A stretch of DNA of 62,381 bases, taken from positions 1-62,381 of the IMG/VR virus record IMGVR_UViG_3300013125_000007; one strand, written 5' to 3'. The notes beneath the pieces are model-generated. The model was given only the letters and a program-made list of their open reading frames with translations. It ran no database searches and was not told the origin of the DNA. The first letter of the stretch is position 1. The number at the start of each line of letters is the position of its first letter. A program made the position numbers and the translations under genes. Shown here in pieces: positions 1 to 7,150 of the stretch. This stretch comes from a virus.

Positions 1-4
1 TGAT

Positions 5-223
5 GTGCCTTGTGATTTAAAATTATATGTAACAGGTACAATAAAATGGGATGGATGTTCCCATTTATGGTTTGGTGAAAAGGAAGAAAACGACAAACAA
101 GATGGATACTTGCATCTTTGCGGAAAATACTGGTGGAAGAATCATGTTGATATGATGAATGCACTCTATGAGTTAGCAGAGAAAACCATTAAGGAATTTA
201 ATAAGAATATAGCAGGTGCATAA
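5..223 (+). CDS. Small hypothetical protein, probably 5'-truncated by window edge
   Basis: The frame is open back to the first bases of the window, so the GTG at position 5 may be internal and the true start may lie outside. The 72 visible residues are rich in Trp, Cys, Lys and Glu, with a short acidic stretch (EKEEND) and a helical C-terminus. I do not recognise the family. The stop codon is followed at once by a 15-bp element (225-239) that recurs after the gene ending at 1186. Confidence 0.5.
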   Translation: MPCDLKLYVTGTIKWDGCSHLWFGEKEENDKQDGYLHLCGKYWWKNHVDMMNALYELAEKTIKEFNKNIAGA

Positions 224-224
224 C

Positions 225-239
225 AGAGTAGCTGCTAAT
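225..239 (+). repeat. 15-bp direct repeat, copy 1 (AGAGTAGCTGCTAAT)
   Basis: AGAGTAGCTGCTAAT begins one base after the TAA of the first gene. An identical copy at 1188-1202 sits one base after the TAA of the HAD gene. The core TAGC-T-GCTA is an odd-length palindrome. Its position after two unrelated stop codons suggests a 3'-end or recombination-related element, but the role is unknown. Confidence 0.6.
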
Positions 240-318
240 AGCGGCGGAAATAAATTTAATAACTAACACAAGGAACAAACAAAAGTTTGTCGAATTTTAA
301 TTTGAAATTAGTAAAGAG

Positions 319-540
319 TTGTGTGAATTAAAAGAAAGATATTACAACGCATTTAACGAACTACCCAAAGCAGAAAATAAAGCAATGTTTGGCAGAGTGC
401 TGATAGTTGAGGAAGATATATTACCGCCCAGTGCGATAATGTGGAGATTCTCAAACTCTACTGATAATAAAATATTCGTTTATAAAGAAGGTAAGCTTTA
501 TTTGATTTGTGGTATTATAGCTCAAAATAATTATAACTAA
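319..540 (+). CDS. Small hypothetical protein
   Basis: This is a 73-residue protein. The only possible early start is TTG at 319, because the frame is closed by TAA at 298-300 and no ATG occurs before about residue 23. The ribosome-binding site is weak (AAAGAG). A hairpin (ACAAAC/GTTTGT, 275-290) lies in the leader. No family is recognised. Codon choice is less AT-rich than in the tail genes. A start at an internal ATG is possible. Confidence 0.45.
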   Translation: MCELKERYYNAFNELPKAENKAMFGRVLIVEEDILPPSAIMWRFSNSTDNKIFVYKEGKLYLICGIIAQNNYN

Positions 541-661
541 ACTATCTAACGGGCGGCAGCTAAATAAAAATGATAGCATTTACTGGTTAACTATTAAATA
601 TACTGTCGGTAAATTACCAATGGGGGAAAAGTTAAAATATTGCAAAACAAATAAATGATAT

Positions 662-697
662 TGTATCGTTTTGATACATATGTATTATTTTGATACA
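662..697 (+). promoter_or_regulatory. Tandem palindromic operator-like sites
   Basis: TGTATC-N5-GATACA (662-678) is a perfect inverted repeat. It is followed by a second, slightly imperfect copy, TGTATT-N5-GATACA (681-697). The repeated half TTTTGATACA occurs 19 bp apart, close to two helical turns. The pair sits just upstream of a promoter-like element (716-752) and the HAD gene at 788. This looks like a dimeric repressor or activator site; the binding protein is unknown. Confidence 0.5.
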
Positions 698-715
698 CGT
701 ATAAATTAAATAAGA

Positions 716-752
716 ATTCTATGTATTTTTACTGAAATTATTGTTATATTTA
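716..752 (+). promoter_or_regulatory. Promoter-like 37-bp element, copy 1
   Basis: This element begins ATTCTATGTA and ends TTATATTTA. It aligns without gaps, at about 28 of 37 positions by my count, with 3078-3114 upstream of the DNA ligase gene. Conservation is concentrated at the two ends, as expected for -35-like and -10-like boxes. It lies 35 bp upstream of the HAD gene and just downstream of the palindrome pair. Confidence 0.45.
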
Positions 753-787
753 CTATACAAAACAGATAATTAATCAGAACAAATTAA

Positions 788-1186
788 ATGAGACAAAACT
801 TAAATAAAACAAAAACCACATCTATACAGACGGTTGCAAGCCAGAAAATCAGTTTTGATTTTGATGGTACTTTAACACAAAAAACAATGAGAGATCTTGC
901 GACAAATTTGCTAAAGAGTGGGGTACAAGTTTATATTATTACTTCCCGTTGGTCTGATTGTATGAAAGATGTTTATGAGCTTGCAAAAAAAATAGGAATA
1001 AAAACTGACAATGTATACGCAACAAATAATAAAGATAAAGGCGACTTCATTTTGAAAAACGCATTGGACATAGATATTCACTTTGACGATGATTTTTTTG
1101 ACATAGACTCCATAAACAGAAAAACAAAAACAATGGGTGTGTTAATTGCGTTAGACTTGCACCCGACAAATAATTTTTCTGACTAA
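788..1186 (+). CDS. HAD-superfamily phosphatase
   Basis: This 132-residue protein has the HAD signature. Motif I is DFDGT (D24, D26), where D24 would be the nucleophile. Motif II is the TSR at 52-54, a lysine (K84) precedes the last strand, and motif IV is an acidic DDD at 100-102. It is short, with a minimal cap, like phage phosphatase-only HAD proteins and the phosphatase half of polynucleotide kinases. The substrate cannot be read from the sequence; a nucleotide or a nucleic-acid 3'-phosphate are options. The first ~20 residues are Thr/Lys-rich and may not be native, since no clear ribosome-binding site precedes 788. Confidence 0.75.
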   Translation: MRQNLNKTKTTSIQTVASQKISFDFDGTLTQKTMRDLATNLLKSGVQVYIITSRWSDCMKDVYELAKKIGIKTDNVYATNNKDKGDFILKNALDIDIHFDDDFFDIDSINRKTKTMGVLIALDLHPTNNFSD

Positions 1187-1187
1187 T

Positions 1188-1202
1188 AGAGTAGCTGCTA
1201 AT
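1188..1202 (+). repeat. 15-bp direct repeat, copy 2 (AGAGTAGCTGCTAAT)
   Basis: Identical to 225-239, and again one base after a stop codon. The sequence that follows differs: AATTG here, AATAG in copy 1. Confidence 0.6.
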
Positions 1203-1327
1203 TGATTGACTCAAAACCTTGATCAATATATGGTTGAAAGTCAAAACTAAATATAACATATTGAGCCTGACGAAGCGATAGTGAAGTCAGATTTGGGTGG
1301 CGAGTTAAACAATGAGAAGTGGACATT

Positions 1328-1543
1328 ATGAAAAAATATGAAGCAACATTACTTTCTTATGGGGACAATGATAAATTCCCCGACCCAAGTAAAAAAGATT
1401 TTAATACAAGAGAAGACGCTTGGAATTATGTTATTGAACACCTGTGTGATAGTTGCAGAAGTTCTAAAAATCCCATTAAGTCACAATGCGCCGCAGAATG
1501 GATGGTAGAAGAATATGAAAGCGAACACTACTCGATTAGTTAG
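1328..1543 (+). CDS. Small hypothetical protein
   Basis: This is a 71-residue protein starting at ATG 1328 (MKKYEATLL). A GTG nine bases upstream is possible, but ATG follows the purine-rich GAGAAG better. It contains a CDSC motif and a further Cys near the C-terminus, and an acidic tail. The last 29 bases overlap the next gene, which suggests translational coupling. No family is recognised. Confidence 0.5.
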   Translation: MKKYEATLLSYGDNDKFPDPSKKDFNTREDAWNYVIEHLCDSCRSSKNPIKSQCAAEWMVEEYESEHYSIS

Positions 1544-2003
1544 CCGAGATTTTTGCGCGTATGGGTATTGTGGTATAGGATTAGATAACCCCAAATGTGA
1601 TGCAAATATAGGGAGTGCATTGAGGGCGTGTGGTGTATATGGCGCAGCCTTTTTAGCAACTACTGGTAAAAGGTATAAACGGGTTTCAACAGATACAATG
1701 AAAAGTGTTAGGTATCTTCCATTGTTTCAAGTTGATGATTTGCATGATATTATACCTTTTGACTGTGTGCCTGTAGCTGTTGATCTTATTAATGGTGCAA
1801 CGCCATTGCCCGAATATAATCACCCACAACGAGCATTTTACATTTTTGGGGCAGAGGATGCAACACTTGGAAAACGAATAACAAATTGGTGTAAAGATAT
1901 TATTTATATACCGACTAATGGATGTATGAATTTAGCCGCAACAGTAAATGTAGTTTTATACGATAGACTAAGTAAAAATTCCGGTCAATATAGTTATAAA
2001 TAA
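1515..2003 (+). CDS. SpoU/TrmH-family RNA 2'-O-methyltransferase
   Basis: This 162-residue protein is about the length of a minimal SpoU (SPOUT) methyltransferase such as TrmL. The three family motifs are visible in order: NIGSALRAC (31-39; N31 and R37 are the conserved Asn and catalytic-type Arg), FGAEDATLG (111-119; usual form F-G-x-E-x-x-G-L), and the C-terminal knot IPTNG...NLAATVNVVLYD (132-150). The family uses S-adenosylmethionine to methylate ribose 2'-OH groups in tRNA or rRNA. Motif 3 has MNL where SLN is usual. The gene is less AT-rich than the virion genes, suggesting fairly recent acquisition. The target RNA is unknown. Confidence 0.85.
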   Translation: MKANTTRLVSRDFCAYGYCGIGLDNPKCDANIGSALRACGVYGAAFLATTGKRYKRVSTDTMKSVRYLPLFQVDDLHDIIPFDCVPVAVDLINGATPLPEYNHPQRAFYIFGAEDATLGKRITNWCKDIIYIPTNGCMNLAATVNVVLYDRLSKNSGQYSYK

Positions 2004-2045
2004 TTAGTCGAAATAAATTAAAAACTACAAACTAAATAATGTTAA

Positions 2046-2139
2046 AAACTTTAATTTAAATTAAGTTGAATGGCTGGGTCTTGGATATATAAGAACACAA
2101 GTGTTGACCAGTTGTGCCATTCAACTTATATTAAAGTTT
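2046..2139 (+). ncRNA. Structured intergenic RNA candidate (long interrupted stem)
   Basis: An outer 10-bp stem (2046-2055 with 2130-2139) is followed by an asymmetric bulge (6 nt against 1 nt) and an inner perfect 13-bp stem (2062-2074 with 2116-2128). The 41-nt apical region can fold further: TGGGTC/GACCA closes a multiloop holding two small hairpins (TCTT/AAGA around 2079-2094 and AACA/TGTT at 2094-2105). No U-tract follows, so it is not a standard intrinsic terminator. It does not match a tRNA. A cis-regulatory RNA or a small stable phage RNA are possible. Confidence 0.55.
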
Positions 2140-2169
2140 GCAACAGATAAAAATTTAGAAGGAGAGTAA

Positions 2170-2259
2170 TTGATTATTATATTGGAGATCAGATATAACA
2201 ACTGGAAACAGATTCATAAATTTAAAATAGGTAAAAAATATGAAATTTACAATGGGTGA
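2170..2259 (+). CDS. Possible 29-residue leader peptide
   Basis: A strong ribosome-binding site (GAAGGAGAG, ending at 2166) is followed three bases later by TTG at 2170 and a 29-codon frame that ends at 2257-2259, inside the start of the gene at 2240. The good ribosome-binding site has no other obvious user. The peptide is Ile/Lys/Tyr-rich. It sits between the structured hairpin and the next gene, so a leader-peptide role is conceivable. The very short spacing and the TTG start keep confidence low. Confidence 0.2.
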   Translation: MIIILEIRYNNWKQIHKFKIGKKYEIYNG

Positions 2260-2509
2260 ATATAATTTAGCAAATGAATTTGATTTAGATTTATCTTTAT
2301 ATAAAGAAATTCCGCTATGGCCAGTTCAGAATCACTTTACTAAAGAAACAATAATGTTGAATAATTTGGGTCTTAAATTATATAATAACATTATGAATAA
2401 ATATGAAGCATATGAACGTGGAGAATCTGGTGCAGTAAGATTTTATGATAGATTAAAATATTTATTTGCAAAGATGTTTCCAAAAGAATATATGAAATTA
2501 ATAGATTAA
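2240..2509 (+). CDS. Hypothetical protein
   Basis: This is an 89-residue, Tyr/Leu/Asn-rich, mostly helical protein starting at ATG 2240 with AGGT about 10 bases upstream. Composition matches the AT-rich core of the genome rather than the left edge. No family is recognised. It is separated from the next gene by 123 bp. Confidence 0.5.
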   Translation: MKFTMGEYNLANEFDLDLSLYKEIPLWPVQNHFTKETIMLNNLGLKLYNNIMNKYEAYERGESGAVRFYDRLKYLFAKMFPKEYMKLID

Positions 2510-2632
2510 TAATTAAATGTAAATATGTGGATAGGATGAAAATAATGTCTGTGTAGAATTATATGTTCCTAGACCTTCTATATATTTTCTAAAGATTACC
2601 CTCATCTATTTATAATAAAAATAAGGATTAAA

Positions 2633-2926
2633 ATGAAAAGATTTGTTCATGACGAAAATGTAAAAACTAAATATAAAGATTTATGTATTACATGTAATTC
2701 ATTTGACGGTAAGATATATTATTTTAGTTGTCCACTACAAAATGGAAATACATTATATTTATATCTTAGACTGGCTGATATGTCATTTCCAGTCGCAATA
2801 AATTCAAATTACATTATTAATGATCTAAATTATTTCTTATTAGAAGAAGTTAATCCAACAAAACAACTTGTATTTAATTATGAACCTACTTATTATCACG
2901 GTACAGGTACTGAAGTAAAATATTAA
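2633..2926 (+). CDS. Hypothetical protein
   Basis: This is a 97-residue protein preceded by a clear AAGGA ribosome-binding site and an AT-rich stretch containing CTATTTATAATA about 25 bp upstream. The predicted content is mixed beta, with many Tyr residues (YYFSCPLQNG, TLYLYLRL). No family is recognised. Confidence 0.55.
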   Translation: MKRFVHDENVKTKYKDLCITCNSFDGKIYYFSCPLQNGNTLYLYLRLADMSFPVAINSNYIINDLNYFLLEEVNPTKQLVFNYEPTYYHGTGTEVKY

Positions 2927-3077
2927 AATGTGTAAAACAACTATTAAATATTTATGTTTATTTGACAACACATATTAAAAATTAATAATGTAAACCATCT
3001 CTAAGTAGACTGAAAATACATAAAAGAATACTTATTTTATATTTGAAACTAATCAAAACACCTTAAAATAATAACAA

Positions 3078-3114
3078 ATTCTATGTACTTTTATGTAGAA
3101 TTGTATTATATTTA
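3078..3114 (+). promoter_or_regulatory. Promoter-like 37-bp element, copy 2
   Basis: Aligns without gaps with 716-752. The shared parts are ATTCTATGTA at the left and TTATATTTA at the right end. It lies 47 bp upstream of the DNA ligase start, in a 235-bp gene-free gap. Probably a promoter used at an early or middle stage. Confidence 0.45.
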
Positions 3115-3161
3115 ATAGTTAAATAAAATATATTAATAATGACAAACAAAGGAAAAACTGG

Positions 3162-4292
3162 ATGAAATTTCCAACTATTTATAAACGTACAAAACTTGGT
3201 TCAGTCCAAGAGTGGACAATTGAAGTAGAAGGTAATAAGTATCGAACCATTACCGGTCAAACTTCTGGGAAAAAAATAATTTCAAAATGGACTGTTTGTG
3301 AATCTAAAAATGACGGAAAAATAAATGGAACAACTCCTGTCGAACAAGCACAACTTCAAGCTCAACGTCTTAGAGAAAGAAAACTAGAAAGAGAATATAA
3401 AGAATCAGTTTCTAATATAGACGAAAAGAATTTTGTTCAAACCATTCAACCTATGTTGGCAGCAAAATGGGAAGATATTAAAGATAAAGTTTCTGGAAAA
3501 GTTTTTGTCCAACCTAAACTAGACGGAATTAGATGTATTATAACGAAACACGGAATGTGGTCACGAAACGGAAAACCACTTTTAGCTGCCCCACATATTT
3601 TTAAAGAAGTAAAATATGTTTTTGATAAATATCCGGATATTATTGCTCTCGACGGAGAATTATACAATCATAGTTTATCGGAAAATTTCAATAAAATTAT
3701 TTCAATTGCAAAAAAAACAAAACCAACTTTAGAAGATTTAAAAGAATCTGAAGATGTTATTCAATTTTGGAACTATGATGTTATCTTGACAATTAATCCT
3801 AGTTTTTCTGAAAGAATTAAATTTCTTGAAAAATTACATAAAGAAAATAAGAAAGTCAACTATAACACAAGTCATATAGTTTTAGTTGATACGTTGGAAT
3901 GTAACAAAGAAGAAGTTGATGATTATTTAGAAAGCATGATTAATCAAATGTATGAAGGTCTAATTATCAGATTGGATAAACCATATGAACAAAGACGGTC
4001 AAATAATTTATTAAAATACAAAGTTTTCATGGATGAAGAATTTCCAATTGATGATATTGAAGAAGGTGACGGAAATAGAACTGGAATTGCCGGAAATATC
4101 ATCACTCATAATAAAGATGGAAAATCATTTCATTCAAACCTTAAATTTGATAATGATTTCTGTAGAGACTTATTAGTTAATAAAAAGAAATATATTGGTA
4201 AATCCTGTACAATAAAATTCTTCCAATATACACCAGGTGGAATTCCTAGATTTCCATTCGTTATCAATATTAGTAGAGAAGATTACGAATAA
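3162..4292 (+). CDS. ATP-dependent DNA ligase
   Basis: This 376-residue protein joins DNA nicks through a lysine-AMP intermediate. Motif I is KLDGIR at 119-124, with K119 the adenylated lysine. LDGELYN (motif III-like, about 165) and EGLIIRL (motif IV-like, about 265) follow, then LLKYK (motif V). The C-terminal part is OB-fold-like. The first ~85 residues precede the catalytic core and resemble a WGR-like/phage N-terminal domain with a basic helix (RLRERKLEREYK). The gene has an AAAGGA ribosome-binding site. It heads a repair cluster with the RNA ligase at 4655. Confidence 0.93.
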   Translation: MKFPTIYKRTKLGSVQEWTIEVEGNKYRTITGQTSGKKIISKWTVCESKNDGKINGTTPVEQAQLQAQRLRERKLEREYKESVSNIDEKNFVQTIQPMLAAKWEDIKDKVSGKVFVQPKLDGIRCIITKHGMWSRNGKPLLAAPHIFKEVKYVFDKYPDIIALDGELYNHSLSENFNKIISIAKKTKPTLEDLKESEDVIQFWNYDVILTINPSFSERIKFLEKLHKENKKVNYNTSHIVLVDTLECNKEEVDDYLESMINQMYEGLIIRLDKPYEQRRSNNLLKYKVFMDEEFPIDDIEEGDGNRTGIAGNIITHNKDGKSFHSNLKFDNDFCRDLLVNKKKYIGKSCTIKFFQYTPGGIPRFPFVINISREDYE

Positions 4293-4349
4293 AATTAAAT
4301 TAGTTAATATTTATTATAGTTAAAATGTTATATTTAATAGGTTATTTAA

Positions 4350-4658
4350 ATGAGCATCGCAAAAAAACTTTTAGAAATTAAAATTGGTGTATCAAAATGG
4401 CCCAAAAGTTCTATAAAAACAAATGTTATTAAAATAGAAAAACCTAAAATTGAAACTTTATCACTTACAGATGTGAATAAAGTACATCTTCTTGTAACTA
4501 CTACGTTTGAAAATAATAAATATTTTGCAAAAGCCGGAGATGAGGATTATACTCAATTTATAAATCAAGCAAAATTAAAATACGCGTTTACTAGAAGTGG
4601 TAGAATTAAAGGTACTATTAATAAAGATAATACTATAGTATGGAGAGTTACCAAATGA
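4350..4658 (+). CDS. Hypothetical protein sharing a C-terminal module with the 6225 gene
   Basis: This is a 102-residue basic protein. The C-terminal ~60 residues align with the C-terminus of the protein at 6225-6821: a beta-like segment, then LKYAF..SGRIKG and a final WRV motif (here VWRVTK, there KWRVIK). The function is unknown; the module could be a small nucleic-acid-binding domain. A TATATTTAAT motif lies 12 bp upstream, and the stop overlaps the RNA ligase start (ATGA). Confidence 0.6.
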   Translation: MSIAKKLLEIKIGVSKWPKSSIKTNVIKIEKPKIETLSLTDVNKVHLLVTTTFENNKYFAKAGDEDYTQFINQAKLKYAFTRSGRIKGTINKDNTIVWRVTK

Positions 4659-5689
4659 GAAAATTAGCAACTATAAGACGAATTTCAAATATTAAACCAA
4701 TACCAAATGCAGATAAAATTGAAGTTGCAACTGTAGATGGATGGCAAGTTGTTATTAAAAAAGGAGAATTTTCAGTTGGTGAGTTATGCATATATTGTGA
4801 AGTAGATTCATTCTTACCTATTAAACCTGAATTTGAATTTTTAAGAAAATCATCATACAGAAAATTTCCCGATGGACGTGAAGGTTTTAGACTTAAGACC
4901 ATTAAAATGAAAGGTCAAGTTTCTCAGGGATTAATTTTACCACTTGATGTTATAACAGGTTTAATGTCAATTGATCAAGATGACAATGAAATAGGTCACT
5001 CTCTATTATTCAGAGATGTAACTGATATTTTAGGTATTGTTTTATATGACCCTCCAATTCCTGCATGTCTAAATGGTAAAGTTATAGGTTTATTTCCATC
5101 TTTTATTCCGAAAACTGACGAAGAAAGATTTCAAAATTTAAGTATGGTATTATCAAAATATTCAGGTAATAAATTTTATGTAACTGAAAAGATTGATGGA
5201 ACTTCAACTACCATTTATGTTAAAGATGGTCGTGTTGGTGTATGTTCCAGAAATTTAGAATTAGATATGTCTGATGTAAATAATAAATATATTAAAACAT
5301 TTACTGAAATGGGTCTAATTGACAAATTGCAAATTTTTTCACGTAATTTAGCTATACAAGGTGAATTAGTTGGACCTGGAATTCAAAGAAATCTTTATAA
5401 AAGAACCAAGGCGGAAATATATGTTTATAGTATATTTAATATAGATACCCAATCATATTTATCATATAATGAATTTTTGTTTATGTTGAACTATTTTCAA
5501 TTGAATAGTGTTCCAATTGTAGATTCAAATTTTGTGTATGAAGGTCAAGATTTATTACTTATGGCAGATGGTAAATCTCTGTTAAATCCAGAATTAGATA
5601 GAGAAGGTTTAGTGTTTAGAACAGTAGATTTGCCTAAATTTTCTTTTAAATCAATTAGCAATAAATTTTTACTTATAAATGAGGATTAA
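4655..5689 (+). CDS. RNA ligase, DRB0094 (Rnl5-like) family
   Basis: This 344-residue protein starts at ATG 4655, which overlaps the previous stop as ATGA and has GGAGAG seven bases upstream. Starting here gives the family's usual beginning, MRKLATI..I. The N-terminal ~140 residues form an OB-fold-like domain seen in Deinococcus DRB0094-type ligases. The nucleotidyltransferase core then has motif I EKIDGTS (K179, D181, G182), CSRNLEL (197-203), GELVGPGIQ (236-244) and REGLVFR near the C-terminus. The expected reaction is ATP-dependent sealing of RNA (5'-P/3'-OH). It probably counters host RNA cleavage or repairs tRNA. Confidence 0.88.
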   Translation: MRKLATIRRISNIKPIPNADKIEVATVDGWQVVIKKGEFSVGELCIYCEVDSFLPIKPEFEFLRKSSYRKFPDGREGFRLKTIKMKGQVSQGLILPLDVITGLMSIDQDDNEIGHSLLFRDVTDILGIVLYDPPIPACLNGKVIGLFPSFIPKTDEERFQNLSMVLSKYSGNKFYVTEKIDGTSTTIYVKDGRVGVCSRNLELDMSDVNNKYIKTFTEMGLIDKLQIFSRNLAIQGELVGPGIQRNLYKRTKAEIYVYSIFNIDTQSYLSYNEFLFMLNYFQLNSVPIVDSNFVYEGQDLLLMADGKSLLNPELDREGLVFRTVDLPKFSFKSISNKFLLINED

Positions 5690-5690
5690 A

Positions 5691-6212
5691 TTGAAAGTTT
5701 ATATTTCAGCGCCAATGAATAACAATCCAATAGGTAATATAATTGATTATTATTCTTATTGGGAACAAGTATTACGAATGCAAGGTTATAATGTATTGAA
5801 TCCAATGGCAGGAAAAATGATTAAGAATGAGTTACATAACTGGGGTATACAGCCAGGTGATGTATTAACTAATGAAAATTTAGATCCTCTTCAAAACATT
5901 TCTATTTGGAATTATCAAAATATATTTGCTAGAGACAAATGGATGATTAATCAATCTGACATCGTATTTGCAACACTTATAGAACCATTTACCGATGGTC
6001 TTAATTCTAAAGTTTCAACTGGTGTATTATGTGAAGTTGCATGGGGACACATATTAAATAAAAATGTAGCATTGGTTATTAATAAAAATAATTCATCACA
6101 TAATCATACATTTATTACTTCATGTGCAACAAGTTTATTTTATCATAACAAATATACAGATGATGTATTAAAAGATTATTTTAATACATTATTAAATGGT
6201 AGTTTTAATTAA
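5691..6212 (+). CDS. Nucleoside 2-deoxyribosyltransferase-like protein
   Basis: This protein has 173 residues from TTG 5691, which has GAGGA five bases upstream. ATG 5679 is in frame but lacks a ribosome-binding site. The fold signature is KVYISAPM at the N-terminus, then ARDKWMINQSDIVFA in the middle, and STGVLCEVAWGH, where the Glu is at the position of the catalytic Glu of this superfamily. Such proteins transfer or hydrolyse deoxyribosyl groups in nucleotide salvage; related phage proteins are often annotated DUF4406. It overlaps no neighbour and follows the RNA ligase directly. Confidence 0.7.
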   Translation: MKVYISAPMNNNPIGNIIDYYSYWEQVLRMQGYNVLNPMAGKMIKNELHNWGIQPGDVLTNENLDPLQNISIWNYQNIFARDKWMINQSDIVFATLIEPFTDGLNSKVSTGVLCEVAWGHILNKNVALVINKNNSSHNHTFITSCATSLFYHNKYTDDVLKDYFNTLLNGSFN

Positions 6213-6224
6213 AGAAAGGTTTTC

Positions 6225-6821
6225 ATGGCAATATTAAAGTTAAATGATTTCAAAGTAGCATATCCTAATTTATGGGTAACAATTAATAATATAAGAATTG
6301 AAACTGGTTCACAGAAACTTGATAATATTTATCCTGAACAGTTTAATATTCCTATTAGAATGTCAGATGCATCTCTTGCTGAATTATTTTTAACAAAATC
6401 TAATACAACTAAGACCTTAGTACCATTGGGTTATAATCAATTTGAAAAAATTAAACAAGCTGTGATTAATGAACCAAACGTTATAAACTGGTTGAATGTA
6501 TTATACTATAATTTAAAAGAAGGGGATACTACTAATATTTATAATAAAGAATTAAAAGTAAAACTTAAGAATAAAGTTAAAAAACAACAATCTTATTTTA
6601 ACAAAGATACAGAAATTATATTAACATTAACTGTATCTAAGGTTAATAACAAAGATGTATATCGTGCAATAGATACAAATACTGGAATAGATTATACATC
6701 TAAAGTAAATAACATGAAAATGAAATACGCAGTTGTTAATAAGGGTGTTATTCGAGGTAGAGAAGATTCAAGTGGAAATTATAAATGGCGTGTCATTAAA
6801 GAAAAATTTATTAAAGATTAA
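6225..6821 (+). CDS. Hypothetical protein with the same C-terminal module as the 4350 gene
   Basis: This is a 198-residue basic protein with a GAAAGG ribosome-binding site. The N-terminal ~110 residues are not recognised. Residues ~130-195 resemble the C-terminus of the 102-residue protein at 4350 (MKYAV..KGVIRG, then KWRVIK). It is therefore a longer paralogue with an added domain. The two genes sit in the same transcription block, separated by the RNA ligase and the deoxyribosyltransferase-like gene. Confidence 0.6.
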   Translation: MAILKLNDFKVAYPNLWVTINNIRIETGSQKLDNIYPEQFNIPIRMSDASLAELFLTKSNTTKTLVPLGYNQFEKIKQAVINEPNVINWLNVLYYNLKEGDTTNIYNKELKVKLKNKVKKQQSYFNKDTEIILTLTVSKVNNKDVYRAIDTNTGIDYTSKVNNMKMKYAVVNKGVIRGREDSSGNYKWRVIKEKFIKD

Positions 6822-6823
6822 TT

Positions 6824-7027
6824 ATGAGTAAAGTAGATATATATACAATTACATCTTTGTTAGATGATAGTCCAGAAACAAATGAGATGTACAGATTATG
6901 GGATTTAGGTGATTGTTCTTTAATAGGATTACTTAAAATTTTATTAAAACAGGAAATTAATAAAGAAATTAAAAGTCGTGGTCAATATTATGATGGAGAA
7001 TTTAAAGAATTAGAGTCAGTGTTATGA
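6824..7027 (+). CDS. Small hypothetical protein
   Basis: This is a 67-residue acidic protein starting two bases after the previous stop, so translation is probably coupled. It is mainly helical (LIGLLKILLKQEINKEIK). No family is recognised. It is followed by a 123-bp gap with no clear signal. Confidence 0.5.
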   Translation: MSKVDIYTITSLLDDSPETNEMYRLWDLGDCSLIGLLKILLKQEINKEIKSRGQYYDGEFKELESVL

Positions 7028-7150
7028 AATTAAGATTTAATTTATAATGTGATGTACCTAATAAGATTTGCCCAACACTACTACCAATAAGAATTTAAAA
7101 AGTATTTTAAAGAAAATGATAGAATCAGTAAATCATAATAGAGAATTAAA

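Noticed and set aside
225-560. Integron attC-like sites after the first small genes (TAAC..., GGCGGC words)
   Set aside because: The repeated 15-mer is real, but I cannot find the paired core/inverse-core (RYYYAAC/GTTRRRY) arrangement of attC, so only the repeat is reported.
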